This document shows positions 1-8,706 of a stretch of 53,079 nucleotides of DNA, piece by piece. This DNA is from Nitrososphaera sp. (GTDB lineage Archaea; Thermoproteota; Nitrososphaeria; Nitrososphaerales; Nitrososphaeraceae), in NCBI GenBank assembly GCA_039938515.1, contig JBDUUL010000021.1:1-53079 (forward strand), given 5' to 3'. A model generated the notes under the pieces. It worked only from the letters and a program-made list of their open reading frames with translations, searched no databases and was not told the DNA's origin. Numbering within the stretch: position 1 is the first letter of the stretch; each line of letters opens with the position of its first letter. A program made the translations under genes and the position numbers.

Positions 1-402
1 CGTAGCGATTGCCGAAGGCCTGAAAGGCACTTCAATTTTATCTACAAACTTGCCTGTCGACCCATCTATAACGGAAATGATGTTTGGTTTGCAAGTGCAG
101 GCATAGGAAAAGTAGATCTTATTTGTATCAGAGTTTACGGCCAAGTAAGTAGGCGGGGAGTTTACCGCCAATGTTGAATTGGTATCAGTCCAAGTGATTG
201 TTTGCTTGACCTTTTGTGTTTCATCGTCAATGGCAAGAATTGAGAATTGTTGAAAGTTTGCTACATACATGGTGTTCGTAACTGTATTAACAGCAATGCT
301 CCTAGAAATTACTCCGGTCGTTACGGGCTGAGGCAGTCCGAATGCAAGGACGGGCATGGGAATGAAATAAAGGCCCCACAGAATTGTTGCAATCGATCCC
401 AT
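1..402 (-). CDS. Secreted YVTN-type beta-propeller protein, N-terminal part
   Basis: The reading frame runs off the left edge, so only about 134 N-terminal residues are visible. An uncharged hydrophobic stretch (ATILWGLYFIPMPVLAFG) looks like an export signal. It is followed by repeats of the type NTVTNTMYVANF and NSDTNKIYFSY, each leading into IxVIDxxTxK, which is the pattern of YVTN/NHL-like beta-propeller blades. The protein is therefore probably a surface or extracellular propeller; ligand and role are unknown. The ATG at 402 is preceded directly by GTG (405), and a TTG at 435 would add a short basic n-region, so the start is uncertain. It lies in the integrated element that ends at the tRNA-Ala gene. 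Confidence 0.7.
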   Translation of the reverse strand, partial: MGSIATILWGLYFIPMPVLAFGLPQPVTTGVISRSIAVNTVTNTMYVANFQQFSILAIDDETQKVKQTITWTDTNSTLAVNSPPTYLAVNSDTNKIYFSYACTCKPNIISVIDGSTGKFVDKIEVPFRPSAIAT

Positions 403-498
403 CACCTTAGTATAAGTGGATTTTTCTAGATTCAATTCTAGTTCAGATGCCCAAGCGCCTACGAATCATCATGTTGTTACCGATACGCTCATCTTAAA

Positions 499-1665
499 CT
501 AATCAGAGAAGGTACCATTGGCAAGCAAATATCGTTCTAATGATGCTTTACCTTCGGTTTCTGGAAGTAATTCAAACTCTCTTTCCACCACTTTTGTTAG
601 CTTTGGATCGTATTTTCCGCTTTTGGCGTCTTCAATATTCTTCCGCGAGGTACTCACATTTTCAGGATAAAGATCTATTCCTGTAAAATTTCGTTGTATT
701 ATCGCGCACACAATTCCAGTGGTGCCTCGTCCCATAAAGGGATCAAGGATCCAATCCCCTTTTTCCGATGCAAAGTTTACTATCCGGGCCACAAGGTCCT
801 CGGGGAAGATTGCAAAGTGCTCGTTTCCATAGTGTGCCTTTGTCGAGATCTCCCAGACGTTGCCGGGGTTCTTGCCCGCCGGATTGCAGACCGCAAATAT
901 CGGGTAGTGTTTGTGGTTTCCAATTCTCTTGCGAGTAGCATGCCGCTTAAATTTTCGGAAGCAGGTGGGACAGTACTTCTCTGGATCGTATCCAAACGCC
1001 AAGGATATCTCGCTCGTAGTCGGTAAGTCGTCAAACGGAGTCTCGCGGCTTGCATTATGGATTATCTCCTCCAACTCGGCAATCCTAACTTTACTTGCAT
1101 TTATCGGTTCAAATTGCAAGAGGTGTTTTGGTGGGACCTTGTTTCTTCCTTCTCGGGCCTCATTTCCACTCGTTCTCAAAAGGTCAAGATTGGTAAAGGA
1201 TTTAGAGTTCTTTGAAAGGAACAAGATATACTCGTATGCTTGCGAAAAGTTTTGCCTTGCGCTAGATGACATATTGTTTTTCTTATACCAAATTACATCT
1301 TCTCGAAAGGTATAGCCCTGTTCTACCAGCTTTAGTGCAAGCCTGTGAGGAACCATCAGCTTCTGATTGTTGCGCCTAGTATCGCCGATTACTATCCAAA
1401 GAGATCCGTCCTCGGTCAACAAAGGCTTACACAGACTGAATATTTGCGAAAGCTTGTCGATAAATTCCTGCTCGCCTTTTTCTCTGCCTACTTCATCAAG
1501 ATTTTGACCATATCGCCTATGACCGAAGTATGGAGGAGATGTAATAATTAGACGGTACTTTGAAACTTCTCGAGGGTCATCGCCGAGATTCTTTAGTACC
1601 TTAAGCGAGTCGCCCTCATAAAGATCATAGCTAATCAATCTAATTGAGCTTCTCTGGCTTGTCAA
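499..1665 (-). CDS. DNA methyltransferase of a restriction-modification pair
   Basis: A 388-residue SAM-dependent DNA methyltransferase. The catalytic motif TSPPY is at residues 42-46 and the SAM-binding motif DPFMGRGTTG is near the C-terminus, so the order is that of beta-class enzymes. A Ser-Pro-Pro-Tyr catalytic loop is most typical of N4-cytosine methyltransferases, although some N6-adenine enzymes share it. Between the motifs are a target-recognition region and a CPTC pair that may bind zinc. Its start overlaps the stop of the upstream nuclease gene (1662-2900) by four bases, indicating translational coupling. It should protect host DNA from that nuclease; the recognition sequence cannot be read from sequence alone. 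Confidence 0.88.
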   Translation of the reverse strand: MTSQRSSIRLISYDLYEGDSLKVLKNLGDDPREVSKYRLIITSPPYFGHRRYGQNLDEVGREKGEQEFIDKLSQIFSLCKPLLTEDGSLWIVIGDTRRNNQKLMVPHRLALKLVEQGYTFREDVIWYKKNNMSSSARQNFSQAYEYILFLSKNSKSFTNLDLLRTSGNEAREGRNKVPPKHLLQFEPINASKVRIAELEEIIHNASRETPFDDLPTTSEISLAFGYDPEKYCPTCFRKFKRHATRKRIGNHKHYPIFAVCNPAGKNPGNVWEISTKAHYGNEHFAIFPEDLVARIVNFASEKGDWILDPFMGRGTTGIVCAIIQRNFTGIDLYPENVSTSRKNIEDAKSGKYDPKLTKVVEREFELLPETEGKASLERYLLANGTFSD

Positions 1666-2900
1666 CTCTTGGCAAAGGATTTATTCTTTTTGTACGAGTT
1701 GTGAGAGGCTGCATAAAAGTACAGACAGTCGGCCAGAGCCTCGTCCTTTAAGACGCCGATTGCAGAGTTTGCATGAGTCTGGTAAAATGCGCTTTTCTTC
1801 AATAGATTGATACATACTTCAATGCTTTCGGTGTCCTCGGGATTCGAAGCAAGTATCTCATAATTCCTGACAAAATTCGAATCAGTCCCTTCCTCAAGGT
1901 ATCTCCTTAACTCATTAATGATGCTGTTGCCAGTTCTCAAAAGCAGGGCTCTTTGGGAGATGGCAGATTCCAAGGCTAGCCAAACATCGTCCCACTTGCG
2001 TCGGAAAACCCTATCTAGCACACTTTGAAGCCCCAACCCCTGGCGAGTAAAATGCCTCGTGACTTCACTACCATACACCAAATCAATAACTACGGAAAGA
2101 CCGTCCTTTTCGAAGCTTAGTCTCTGTGAGTGTGCATCATATTTCAGCTTGACAGAAAAACGATTGTTGTGGCGCTTAAAATAGTCCTCAAGCAATCGCT
2201 TGCTCTGAGTGTAAAATCCTTGTGACTTGTCATCTTCTATCGACGCCTCGCTGCCATTCACGTTAAACAAAAAACCTGCGTGCATTTCCAACTTCTTTAT
2301 GCCAAGACTTAGAAAAGCTTGAGCAAAATCCATTTCCACATCGTCATGTACATAAACGGAAACGCTGTTTTGAATCAGCTCTGCCAATTTCAAATATTTT
2401 TTCGCCAATGCTTCTTCTCTTGCAGCAGTTCCACCGCTATCGACCCGGTTCTTTATTTCTAGAAATACTAGTCTGTCATCGATTATGTTCAAGAGATCAA
2501 ATTTGAGCTTGGGGGCGGTACCTGTGGTCCTCCACTCAGAATCACTCGTTATATTCTTCACTTGTGAAATCAGCTTGGGTATATTTGACAAATTGATTCC
2601 GTTTGCGGCGGAGTCTCCTCCCGCAGACGCTAGGACCTTCTCCAACAGAGCTCCTCTGCCCCCCTTCGAGCCCCAAAAGTATGAGGTGACTTCCATGATA
2701 GCTCTATAGCTGTGGTTATTAGCAGCTGAATTAAGGCCCATGAAGTTTGCAGAAAAAGGGTCGAACTTATCGCCAGGAAGGCTTGCATATTCCATAAGAT
2801 TGGAGACGATATTTGAGTAGGCCTTGCGCAGCCACGTTTCCTCACGACTTAGAAGAGATGGGTCCTGAAGCAATAGCATCCTGCGAGGGACGATACCCAC
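1662..2900 (-). CDS. Probable Type II restriction endonuclease
   Basis: A 412-residue protein without a family I can name, but with a clear PD-(D/E)xK-like signature: Asp135 in KFDLLN, then Glu148-x-Lys150 in VFLEIKNR, spaced as in many Type II restriction nucleases. The gene overlaps the downstream methyltransferase by four bases, and this pairing is the main reason for the call. The GTG start at 2900 lies about 26 nt after an AT-rich box (ctttaac near 2926 on this strand), which fits a leaderless transcript. Neither gene shows a frameshift, so the pair looks intact. The alternative is another nuclease linked to methylation. Confidence 0.72.
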   Translation of the reverse strand: MGIVPRRMLLLQDPSLLSREETWLRKAYSNIVSNLMEYASLPGDKFDPFSANFMGLNSAANNHSYRAIMEVTSYFWGSKGGRGALLEKVLASAGGDSAANGINLSNIPKLISQVKNITSDSEWRTTGTAPKLKFDLLNIIDDRLVFLEIKNRVDSGGTAAREEALAKKYLKLAELIQNSVSVYVHDDVEMDFAQAFLSLGIKKLEMHAGFLFNVNGSEASIEDDKSQGFYTQSKRLLEDYFKRHNNRFSVKLKYDAHSQRLSFEKDGLSVVIDLVYGSEVTRHFTRQGLGLQSVLDRVFRRKWDDVWLALESAISQRALLLRTGNSIINELRRYLEEGTDSNFVRNYEILASNPEDTESIEVCINLLKKSAFYQTHANSAIGVLKDEALADCLYFYAASHNSYKKNKSFAKS

Positions 2901-3072
2901 GCTGCAACTGAAACAGGAGCAATGTTAAAGATTTTTCGCCTATAAGAAAAGTCACGATAATCGTCTCTCGCGCCGATACAATAGGCAGCAGCAAGTTATT
3001 CCGCCCGCCGCACTTTGATTTCTCGTTTTCGACAAAAACTTTCAATTCTCCATTTTGTTAAGAAAATGGCCT

Positions 3073-3116
3073 CTTTGTTAAATAAATCGACCTCTAAATC
3101 GCATTATTTAACAAAG
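3073..3116. repeat. 13-bp inverted repeat between integrase and R-M genes
   Basis: The arms ctttgttaaataa (3073-3085) and ttatttaacaaag (3104-3116) are exact inverse complements with an 18-nt loop. The repeat lies just past the integrase stop and upstream of the restriction gene on the same strand. It could be a terminator hairpin, a dyad operator, or a recombination-related site. Further related gttaa/ttaac words lie at 3055-3062. Confidence 0.6.
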
Positions 3117-3139
3117 CTGTCCCATTCGAGTAAGATGAC

Positions 3140-4465
3140 CTAGACAGCAGGCAGTCTGATTATGGCCTCGTCCTGCAAGAGTGCAACGTATTCCCACCCT
3201 TGCATGATGTACTGTTTAACTTCTAGTATGGGTACGACCTTCTGCGTATTGCCGTTTAATCCGAGCGCCTTCTTTTGCTTGTCTTGAACGAGCTTACTGA
3301 TGTCTGCAGGTGTAAGCTGCGATAGGTCGCCTAATGCGTCTGCTTCTTGCTCTGAAAAGCCTGCAATTAGTAAGAACTGGCGGTTGAACTGAGCCTTTAC
3401 AGCATCAATGGCAGTGTCGCGCTTTGTGCTAGTGACCAAGTATTTGTCGCTGGCTTTGGCAAACGCTTCTCGCATCTTTTCGACTAGATCATCTGAAAGT
3501 TTACCCTTGTTCGTAGTATAGCGAGCCTCGATGTCGCCCTTGTGACCCATCCAGAAAACCCGCCAGTCTCTAATTATCAGGCCGTCGGCCTCAGCCATCA
3601 TCATTCTAGTGTCAAAATAGGTCCGGAGGATATACGGACGCCAGTCAAAATTCGCCTTCCTTATTGCTTGCCGTATAGAATCACCAATGTTAGACGTTCT
3701 GATAAAGCCATAATGCTTGTTGAACCTGATTGAATTGACGATTGGAGTGTCAGCATTCAAAGTCTCTTTGCGGTCCTTGATTCGAAACTCAAGGAGAATC
3801 TTGATGTATTCGCAGCCTTCCGCAGGCATGAAGGTAAAATATCGATGTCCTGCCTTGCTGAGGTTTGAACGCACGGTCACAATGGCAGGCAACTTTTCGA
3901 AGGTGACAGTGGCCGTCGCGTTATCGACTCGCATTTCGGGTAAGTCGCCGACTTTGAGACCATCATTGCCAAGATAATTACCAACCACTTCAGGACGCAC
4001 ACCGGCAAAGGCAACGAGCGTCGACTCGACTTTTTGTTTGATGTCTGCAGCGTTCAGCAACCTTCTGACAAGATCGGGAGTAGGAGCCTGCTCAGTTGCA
4101 GCCTTTGTCGCAATGTGAGCTTTTGGCAGTTTGACCTTTTGTCTGATTTCGATTCCGTTATGCAGGAACCATGATTTCAAGGACTTTGTGTAATCCTGCA
4201 TGTATGTGGGCTGCTTCTTTTCCTCGTGGAGCTTTGAAATTACATCCAGAATCAAATCCTGAGCTTGTTTTTGCTCTAGTTTGGCCATTTCCGCAGGCGT
4301 CGTCTTGAACTGTTTGCAAACGAACCCCAAGCGCTGGACGCACTTGTCTGCATTTGGCGGGCTGGACCTGGCAAGGTTGTCATACCACCTTTTGACGTTC
4401 GGATCTGCAAAAAGAACGGCTTTGTAACTGTCTTGCCTAAGCTTTCGACCAGCTTCCCGGGGCAT
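3140..4465 (-). CDS. Archaeal tyrosine recombinase (integrase)
   Basis: A 441-residue site-specific recombinase. The visible catalytic set is Arg157 in FAGVRPEV, Arg281 in YILRTYF (the R-x-x-Y/H box), His308 in WMGHKGD and the likely nucleophile Tyr316 in EARYTT. The first 120 residues form a SAM-like DNA-binding domain, and about 100 residues after the tyrosine include a C-terminal segment ending in IIRLPAV. A TATA-like tataataat box lies about 25 nt before the ATG. The gene sits 52 bp from the tRNA-Ala 3' end, the classic arrangement for an integrase next to its attachment site. Unlike SSV-type integrases it is not split by the att site. Confidence 0.9.
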   Translation of the reverse strand: MPREAGRKLRQDSYKAVLFADPNVKRWYDNLARSSPPNADKCVQRLGFVCKQFKTTPAEMAKLEQKQAQDLILDVISKLHEEKKQPTYMQDYTKSLKSWFLHNGIEIRQKVKLPKAHIATKAATEQAPTPDLVRRLLNAADIKQKVESTLVAFAGVRPEVVGNYLGNDGLKVGDLPEMRVDNATATVTFEKLPAIVTVRSNLSKAGHRYFTFMPAEGCEYIKILLEFRIKDRKETLNADTPIVNSIRFNKHYGFIRTSNIGDSIRQAIRKANFDWRPYILRTYFDTRMMMAEADGLIIRDWRVFWMGHKGDIEARYTTNKGKLSDDLVEKMREAFAKASDKYLVTSTKRDTAIDAVKAQFNRQFLLIAGFSEQEADALGDLSQLTPADISKLVQDKQKKALGLNGNTQKVVPILEVKQYIMQGWEYVALLQDEAIIRLPAV

Positions 4466-4517
4466 CTGTTGGGATATCTAGCCCCACATTATTATACTTT
4501 TGAACCCATACGGGAGT

Positions 4518-4589
4518 GGACTGGGCGGGATTTGAACCCGCGACCTTTCGCTTGCGAAGCGAACATTACTACCCCTGAACTACCAGCCC
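4518..4589 (-). tRNA. tRNA-Ala (CGC anticodon)
   Basis: The acceptor stem pairs gggctgg with ccagtcc (one G:U pair). The anticodon arm ttcgc-TTCGCAA-gcgaa gives anticodon CGC, and the T arm is gcggg-ttcaaat-cccgc. The D arm is weak. The discriminator base would be A at 4517 and CCA is not encoded. A TATA-like atattttatattc box lies about 25 nt upstream (4608-4620). The 3' end faces the integrase. A 9-bp segment of the leader is complementary to the acceptor 3' strand plus trailer (see findings). Confidence 0.9.
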
Positions 4590-4810
4590 AGCAGTCCACT
4601 TGCAAGTGATCCCCGAATATAAAATATCACGAACGGATTATTGGCAAACTCAAAACTGTGTGCGAGAAACTTCGCGCAGTTCCTCTGATAGGTCAACGAT
4701 GGCATGAGGGTCGCGTAAGCGTATGCGCTCTTCATATTCAACAAGTAATACCGAGTTCTAATCGCGTGGTCTAGAACAGCCGGATTTCTAATATATTACG
4801 CCGTTTCAAA

Positions 4811-6031
4811 GTGATCATGGCCGACCCGACGCAGAGAGCCGAGGAAGCTTCGCAACAGCTCCCTCCGATTCTGAACACACAGGAAATTTCGTTCCAATTC
4901 AGCGAACGCTACTGCGTCTCGTACGTCGACATTGTAGATTCCACAAAAACTGCAATACAGATTAGGGAGCCGGGCAACGTCAGAGGGTTCTACTCGACCT
5001 ACCTCAATACGCTGTCGCCGATTGTCAGACGTCATGCAGGCAGGGTGATAAAGAACTCTGGTGACTGTATCATTTACTATTTTCCATGCACCTCCGATGA
5101 CCGGAGCGCCGCAAGCTTTAGGCAGGTGATAGAATGCGGGTTTGCAGTCCTAGAAGCCCGCTGCAGGCTCAACCAGGAACTAAGGAGTCTGGGCCTGCCT
5201 GCCCTCAGTTACAGGGTGAGCGCCGACTATGGCAGGCTTGAAGTGGGCACCCTCAGTAGCTCTACCGCAAGCGACCTGTTCGGCTCGACAATGAACATCT
5301 GTGCCAAGATTAACTCAATGGCGGACCCTAACACCATGGTGATTGGGGGCGATCTGCATCAGGTGCTTGCCGGACTATCAATAAAGGACTATGCCTTTCA
5401 GGACAAAGGCTCGTTCTCAGCCGGCGCAAGCTTTGACTATCCCGTATACACCGCGATAAGAAAGCATCATCCAGGTTCAGGTAGCGGCTCGGTTTCATTC
5501 AGCTGGTTTTCCCCCCAGACTGCGGATCCGCTGCTGTCAAACGAGATTGCAAAGCCTTCCCTGGGGCGCTTTGCGTCCAGACCAAAGCTGATGATAGTTG
5601 ACGATGAGAGCGACATACTCACCACCTTCAAAATGTTCCTGGAGAGGGAAGGCTTTGAGGTGGAGACCTTCGATACTGCAAGGCACGCGCTCAGGAGGTT
5701 TGCTGAGTGCTGCGGCACAAAAGACAGCGGCGCGGATTCGCACCACGATATCGGCAATGTGGGGAGAAACCGCTCATTTGACCTGGTGATACTTGATATT
5801 CGAATGCCCCAGATAAACGGGCTCCAGCTCCACAAGTACTTCAAACAGCTTGACAAGAGCATCAAGACCATCTTCGTCTCGGCGCTCGATGCGGGTCAGG
5901 AGCTTGTAACCCTGCTACCGGAGCCGCAGGATATTGATGTCATAAGAAAGCCCGTGGCACGTGAGGTCTTTTCCCAAAGGGTAAAGACACTCTTGGGAGC
6001 GAGAAGAATCGCGCAGACCAACGGTCCATGA
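4811..6031 (+). CDS. Class III nucleotide cyclase fused to a receiver domain
   Basis: The N-terminal half (about residues 30-220) is an adenylate/guanylate cyclase catalytic domain: Asp40 and Asp43 in SYVDIVDSTK match the metal-binding aspartates, and KNSGDCIIYYF is the second conserved strand. The C-terminal part (258-395) is a response-regulator receiver domain with the acidic pair Asp264-Asp265, phospho-acceptor Asp329 in VILDIRMP and Lys380 in VIRKP. The usual order in such proteins is receiver first, so the arrangement is reversed here. The receiver also has an extra loop of about 20 residues (300-322). It probably couples phosphorelay to nucleotide synthesis, but activity is not proven. 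The start is GTG 4811 or ATG 4817, after a taatatatta box. Confidence 0.85.
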   Translation: MIMADPTQRAEEASQQLPPILNTQEISFQFSERYCVSYVDIVDSTKTAIQIREPGNVRGFYSTYLNTLSPIVRRHAGRVIKNSGDCIIYYFPCTSDDRSAASFRQVIECGFAVLEARCRLNQELRSLGLPALSYRVSADYGRLEVGTLSSSTASDLFGSTMNICAKINSMADPNTMVIGGDLHQVLAGLSIKDYAFQDKGSFSAGASFDYPVYTAIRKHHPGSGSGSVSFSWFSPQTADPLLSNEIAKPSLGRFASRPKLMIVDDESDILTTFKMFLEREGFEVETFDTARHALRRFAECCGTKDSGADSHHDIGNVGRNRSFDLVILDIRMPQINGLQLHKYFKQLDKSIKTIFVSALDAGQELVTLLPEPQDIDVIRKPVAREVFSQRVKTLLGARRIAQTNGP

Positions 6032-6109
6032 ATTCTCGGTGACTCAGGTCATAATCCCGCTTAGACAAATATAGTCAGAGTCAACATCCAAAAGGTCAGT
6101 GCAAAGCCA

Positions 6110-7528
6110 GTGCAGAATTCATGTGACGTGCTGATAAAAAACGCGCAGGCAGTCATACCCAAGGTCGGCGTACTGGAATGCGACATCGCTGTAGAGGATG
6201 GAAGGATAAAGTCGCTAAAGGCTGGAGCCAACGCTGGCGCTTCAAAAGTTATCGACGCCGCGGGCAAGTTTGTGCTGCCGGGGCTGATTGACCCGCACGT
6301 GCACTACGGAGTTTACACGCCCGTAGACGAGGCGGCTGTTTCCGAAAGCCGGTCAGCGTCGGTCGGGGGAGTAACGACGATGATGAGGATGCTGAGACTG
6401 TATGATGACTCGTTTCAGACCCTAGACGACCAGCTCGCGGCAAGTGCAAAGTCACATTACATCGACTACTCGGTCCATGCATCGATACTCAAGCGTCAGC
6501 AGCTTGCGTTCTTACCGCTTCTGAGAGAAAGAGGAATCACCTCGTTGAAGGTGTACATGAACCTTGGCGCCGATCTCGACCGTATCTTTATGGACGTCCC
6601 CCCGGCGACTCACAGGATTTTGGAAGGCACGGTCAACATGACCGACGAGCTTTTGGCCCACATAGTCGAGCAGGGAACCCGCTTGGGTATGACAATACTT
6701 GTTCATGCAGAGGATCCCTTCCAGTGCTCGGCAGGAATTCGCCATGGAAGGGGAGCGGGGCTTGAGGGATTGAAGACCTGGTCTGACTGCAGGCCGGCAC
6801 GCTCCGAGGCCGAAAGTGTTTCAAAGGTTGCAGCCCTTGCGCGAAAATTCGGCTCAAACATTTACTTTGTCCATATTGGCTCAAGTGCCGCTCTGGATGC
6901 TATTCTCGCAGAGCGCCAGAAGGGCAGTGCAAACTATTACATCGAGACCTGCCCCCAGTACCTCACGCACTCCTATGAAGACTACTCCAGCCTGAAGGGA
7001 AAGGTCGTTCCCCCTCTGCGCTCAAGGCACGACCTGCAGGCGATGTGGTTTGCGCTCCGTAACGGCATCGTTGACACGATAGGAACGGATCACGTTGCAA
7101 ACAGGCTGGAAGTAAAGATGGGCGGGGGTGACACATGGACAGCTCTCGCGGGGTTTCCAGGCATCGCTACGATGCTGCCAGTTCTGCTCGACAGGGGCGT
7201 AAGAGCCGGCCTCATAGATCTCGTCCGGCTCGCAGAAGTCACCAGCTACAACACGGCACGGGTATTTGGCATGTACCCGAGGAAGGGGACGATAGAGGTA
7301 GGCGCAGACGCGGACCTTACCCTTGTTGACCTCGAAGCTACGCGCAAGGTGACGCCGGAAATGCTGCAGTCTTATTCGGATTACAGCATCTATGAGGGCT
7401 GGGAAATTACGGGATGGCCTGTGCTGACCATGGTGAGAGGCAGGGTCGTGATGGAAGACGGTGCAGTACACGCCGACGCTAGAGGTCACGGCAGATTTGT
7501 CGCGAGGCCTGTTGCCGGAAGCGGCTAG
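6110..7528 (+). CDS. Cyclic amidohydrolase (dihydroorotase/allantoinase/dihydropyrimidinase family)
   Basis: A 472-residue metal-dependent amidohydrolase. The metal-binding HxH is at residues 63-65 (DPHVHYG), the lysine likely to be carbamylated is in SLKVYMN, further histidines are in LVHAEDP and YFVHIGS, and the catalytic aspartate is in GTDHV. The length and these motifs match the dihydropyrimidinase/allantoinase/dihydroorotase superfamily; the exact substrate cannot be assigned. The GTG start at 6110 begins MQNSCDVLIKNAQ, a normal family start. Its stop overlaps the stop of the converging mscL gene. Confidence 0.85.
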   Translation: MQNSCDVLIKNAQAVIPKVGVLECDIAVEDGRIKSLKAGANAGASKVIDAAGKFVLPGLIDPHVHYGVYTPVDEAAVSESRSASVGGVTTMMRMLRLYDDSFQTLDDQLAASAKSHYIDYSVHASILKRQQLAFLPLLRERGITSLKVYMNLGADLDRIFMDVPPATHRILEGTVNMTDELLAHIVEQGTRLGMTILVHAEDPFQCSAGIRHGRGAGLEGLKTWSDCRPARSEAESVSKVAALARKFGSNIYFVHIGSSAALDAILAERQKGSANYYIETCPQYLTHSYEDYSSLKGKVVPPLRSRHDLQAMWFALRNGIVDTIGTDHVANRLEVKMGGGDTWTALAGFPGIATMLPVLLDRGVRAGLIDLVRLAEVTSYNTARVFGMYPRKGTIEVGADADLTLVDLEATRKVTPEMLQSYSDYSIYEGWEITGWPVLTMVRGRVVMEDGAVHADARGHGRFVARPVAGSG

Positions 7529-7902
7529 GCTTTCTTTGTCTTGTCTTCTACGCCAAAGATGGGGTATCTTGACAGCAACTTGTACATCAGGAATACTACA
7601 AAGGCGATGATGGCAAAGTCAATGATTTGCGAAATAAGGTCGCCATACGCGAAAGTCGAAGTGGCATGCGTCGCGGGGTTTGTCGCGTTGTATTTCATCG
7701 CGGCAAGGTCACCCGCGGGAAGGGCTAGCCCGACAATTGGATTGATAATGTCTGCGACAAAAGAGCTGACCAGCTTTGATGCAGCAGCACCGATTACGAA
7801 TGCTATTGCAAGGCCGATAACACCAAACGTCTTTAGGAATACGATGAACTGCTCCATTAGGCTTGGAGGTCGCTCTTTGGTGCCGGGCGGGCTCTCAGTC
7901 AT
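7525..7902 (-). CDS. mscL: Large-conductance mechanosensitive channel MscL
   Basis: This small membrane protein (125 residues from the chosen start) has the MscL layout: an amphipathic N-terminal helix, TM1 (GVIGLAIAFVIGAAASKLVSSF), a periplasmic loop and TM2 (IIDFAIIAFVVFLMYKL). It opens under membrane tension to release solutes in osmotic downshock. An in-frame start at 7962 exists, but a tttata box lies about 30 nt before the ATG at 7902, and starting there gives the usual MscL N-terminus before SLMEQFIVFLKTFGV. The loop contains a thaumarchaeal-type insert with three NAT-like N-glycosylation sequons. Confidence 0.9.
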   Translation of the reverse strand: MTESPPGTKERPPSLMEQFIVFLKTFGVIGLAIAFVIGAAASKLVSSFVADIINPIVGLALPAGDLAAMKYNATNPATHATSTFAYGDLISQIIDFAIIAFVVFLMYKLLSRYPIFGVEDKTKKA

Positions 7903-7983
7903 TGCCTTACTAGACAGGTGGCAGCCGTGACGTGCTATAAACCCTTTCAGACCAATTGTCAAGTTCGCCCGGCAGCAAAGTTT

Positions 7984-8706
7984 CTAGTGAGTTGAGATTA
8001 CGTCAAGCTGGCCTGCCATGCCAAGCCTCAGGAGCAGGTCGGGCGTTCTGCTAAAGATCCCGACTTCAAGCACCCCGGGCAGCGATTTGGCTCGCTGCTC
8101 CAGATCAGAAGGCTCTTGGATCTCGCCAAATGATGTGTCGAACACAAAATTTCCGTTCTCCGTCACGAATGGATAGCCCTTTTCAAGGGCCCTCAGGCTC
8201 GGACTTGCATCCTTGAAGTGGCTTTTCAGTTCTACTGGAAAAAGAGACCGGGCAAACGGGTGCACCTCGATCGGAACCGCCCTTGAGAGTGTGTTTACGA
8301 ACTTGGATTCGTCGGCAACTATCACGACCTTTTTTGCGGCAGATATGAGTATCTTCTCGCGCAGGAGAGCTCCTCCTCCCCCCTTTATCATGTTGAACCT
8401 TCGGTCTATCTGGTCCGCGCCGTCAAATACCACGTCAATTTCGGGTATGTGCGACTCGTCTGCGAGTTCCAAGCCGCTTTTTTCCGCCTCTATTTTGATT
8501 TGGGTCGAAGTGGGTATGCACTTCATCGAAGGCTTGTCTTTAATCCGGGCCATTTCCCTCACAATATGGGCCACAGTGCTGCCGCTGCCAAGACCCACCA
8601 CCCTTGCACCCTTGAGGTGCTTTATCGCCTCGGAGGCCATTTTGGAAAATGCGGGTTGGCCTGAAGAGCTTGTACTCGACTGATTTGAGGAGGCAGGGTT
8701 CGCCAC
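7984..8706 (-). CDS. rpiA: Ribose-5-phosphate isomerase A
   Basis: A 240-residue protein with the RpiA signatures GLGSGSTVAHIV (phosphate/sugar site), VVFDGADQID with catalytic acids, and KGGGGALLREKI with the conserved lysine. It interconverts ribose 5-phosphate and ribulose 5-phosphate, needed for nucleotide and PRPP supply in an organism without a full oxidative pentose pathway. The N-terminal 20 residues are Ser-rich and may be untranslated if a later start is used (for example the Met at residue 23). Length and motif order are normal. Confidence 0.93.
   Translation of the reverse strand: MANPASSNQSSTSSSGQPAFSKMASEAIKHLKGARVVGLGSGSTVAHIVREMARIKDKPSMKCIPTSTQIKIEAEKSGLELADESHIPEIDVVFDGADQIDRRFNMIKGGGGALLREKILISAAKKVVIVADESKFVNTLSRAVPIEVHPFARSLFPVELKSHFKDASPSLRALEKGYPFVTENGNFVFDTSFGEIQEPSDLEQRAKSLPGVLEVGIFSRTPDLLLRLGMAGQLDVISTH

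Larger units (their letters stand above)
1..4517. mobile_element. End of an integrated element at a tRNA-Ala gene
   Basis: A tyrosine integrase gene lies next to the 3' end of a tRNA-Ala gene, with a restriction-modification pair and a secreted propeller protein on the same strand behind it. By eye this stretch is more AT-rich than the core genes after 4.8 kb. Archaeal integrases commonly insert at tRNA 3' ends. The right boundary is inferred to be the tRNA 3' end at 4517/4518. The left boundary, which should carry a second copy of the tRNA 3' segment, is outside the window; I found no second copy inside it. The extent and mobility are therefore inference. Confidence 0.6.

Noticed and set aside
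2842-3045. Minus-strand frame of 67 residues upstream of the restriction gene
   Set aside because: It overlaps the restriction gene start in another frame and lacks protein-like composition.
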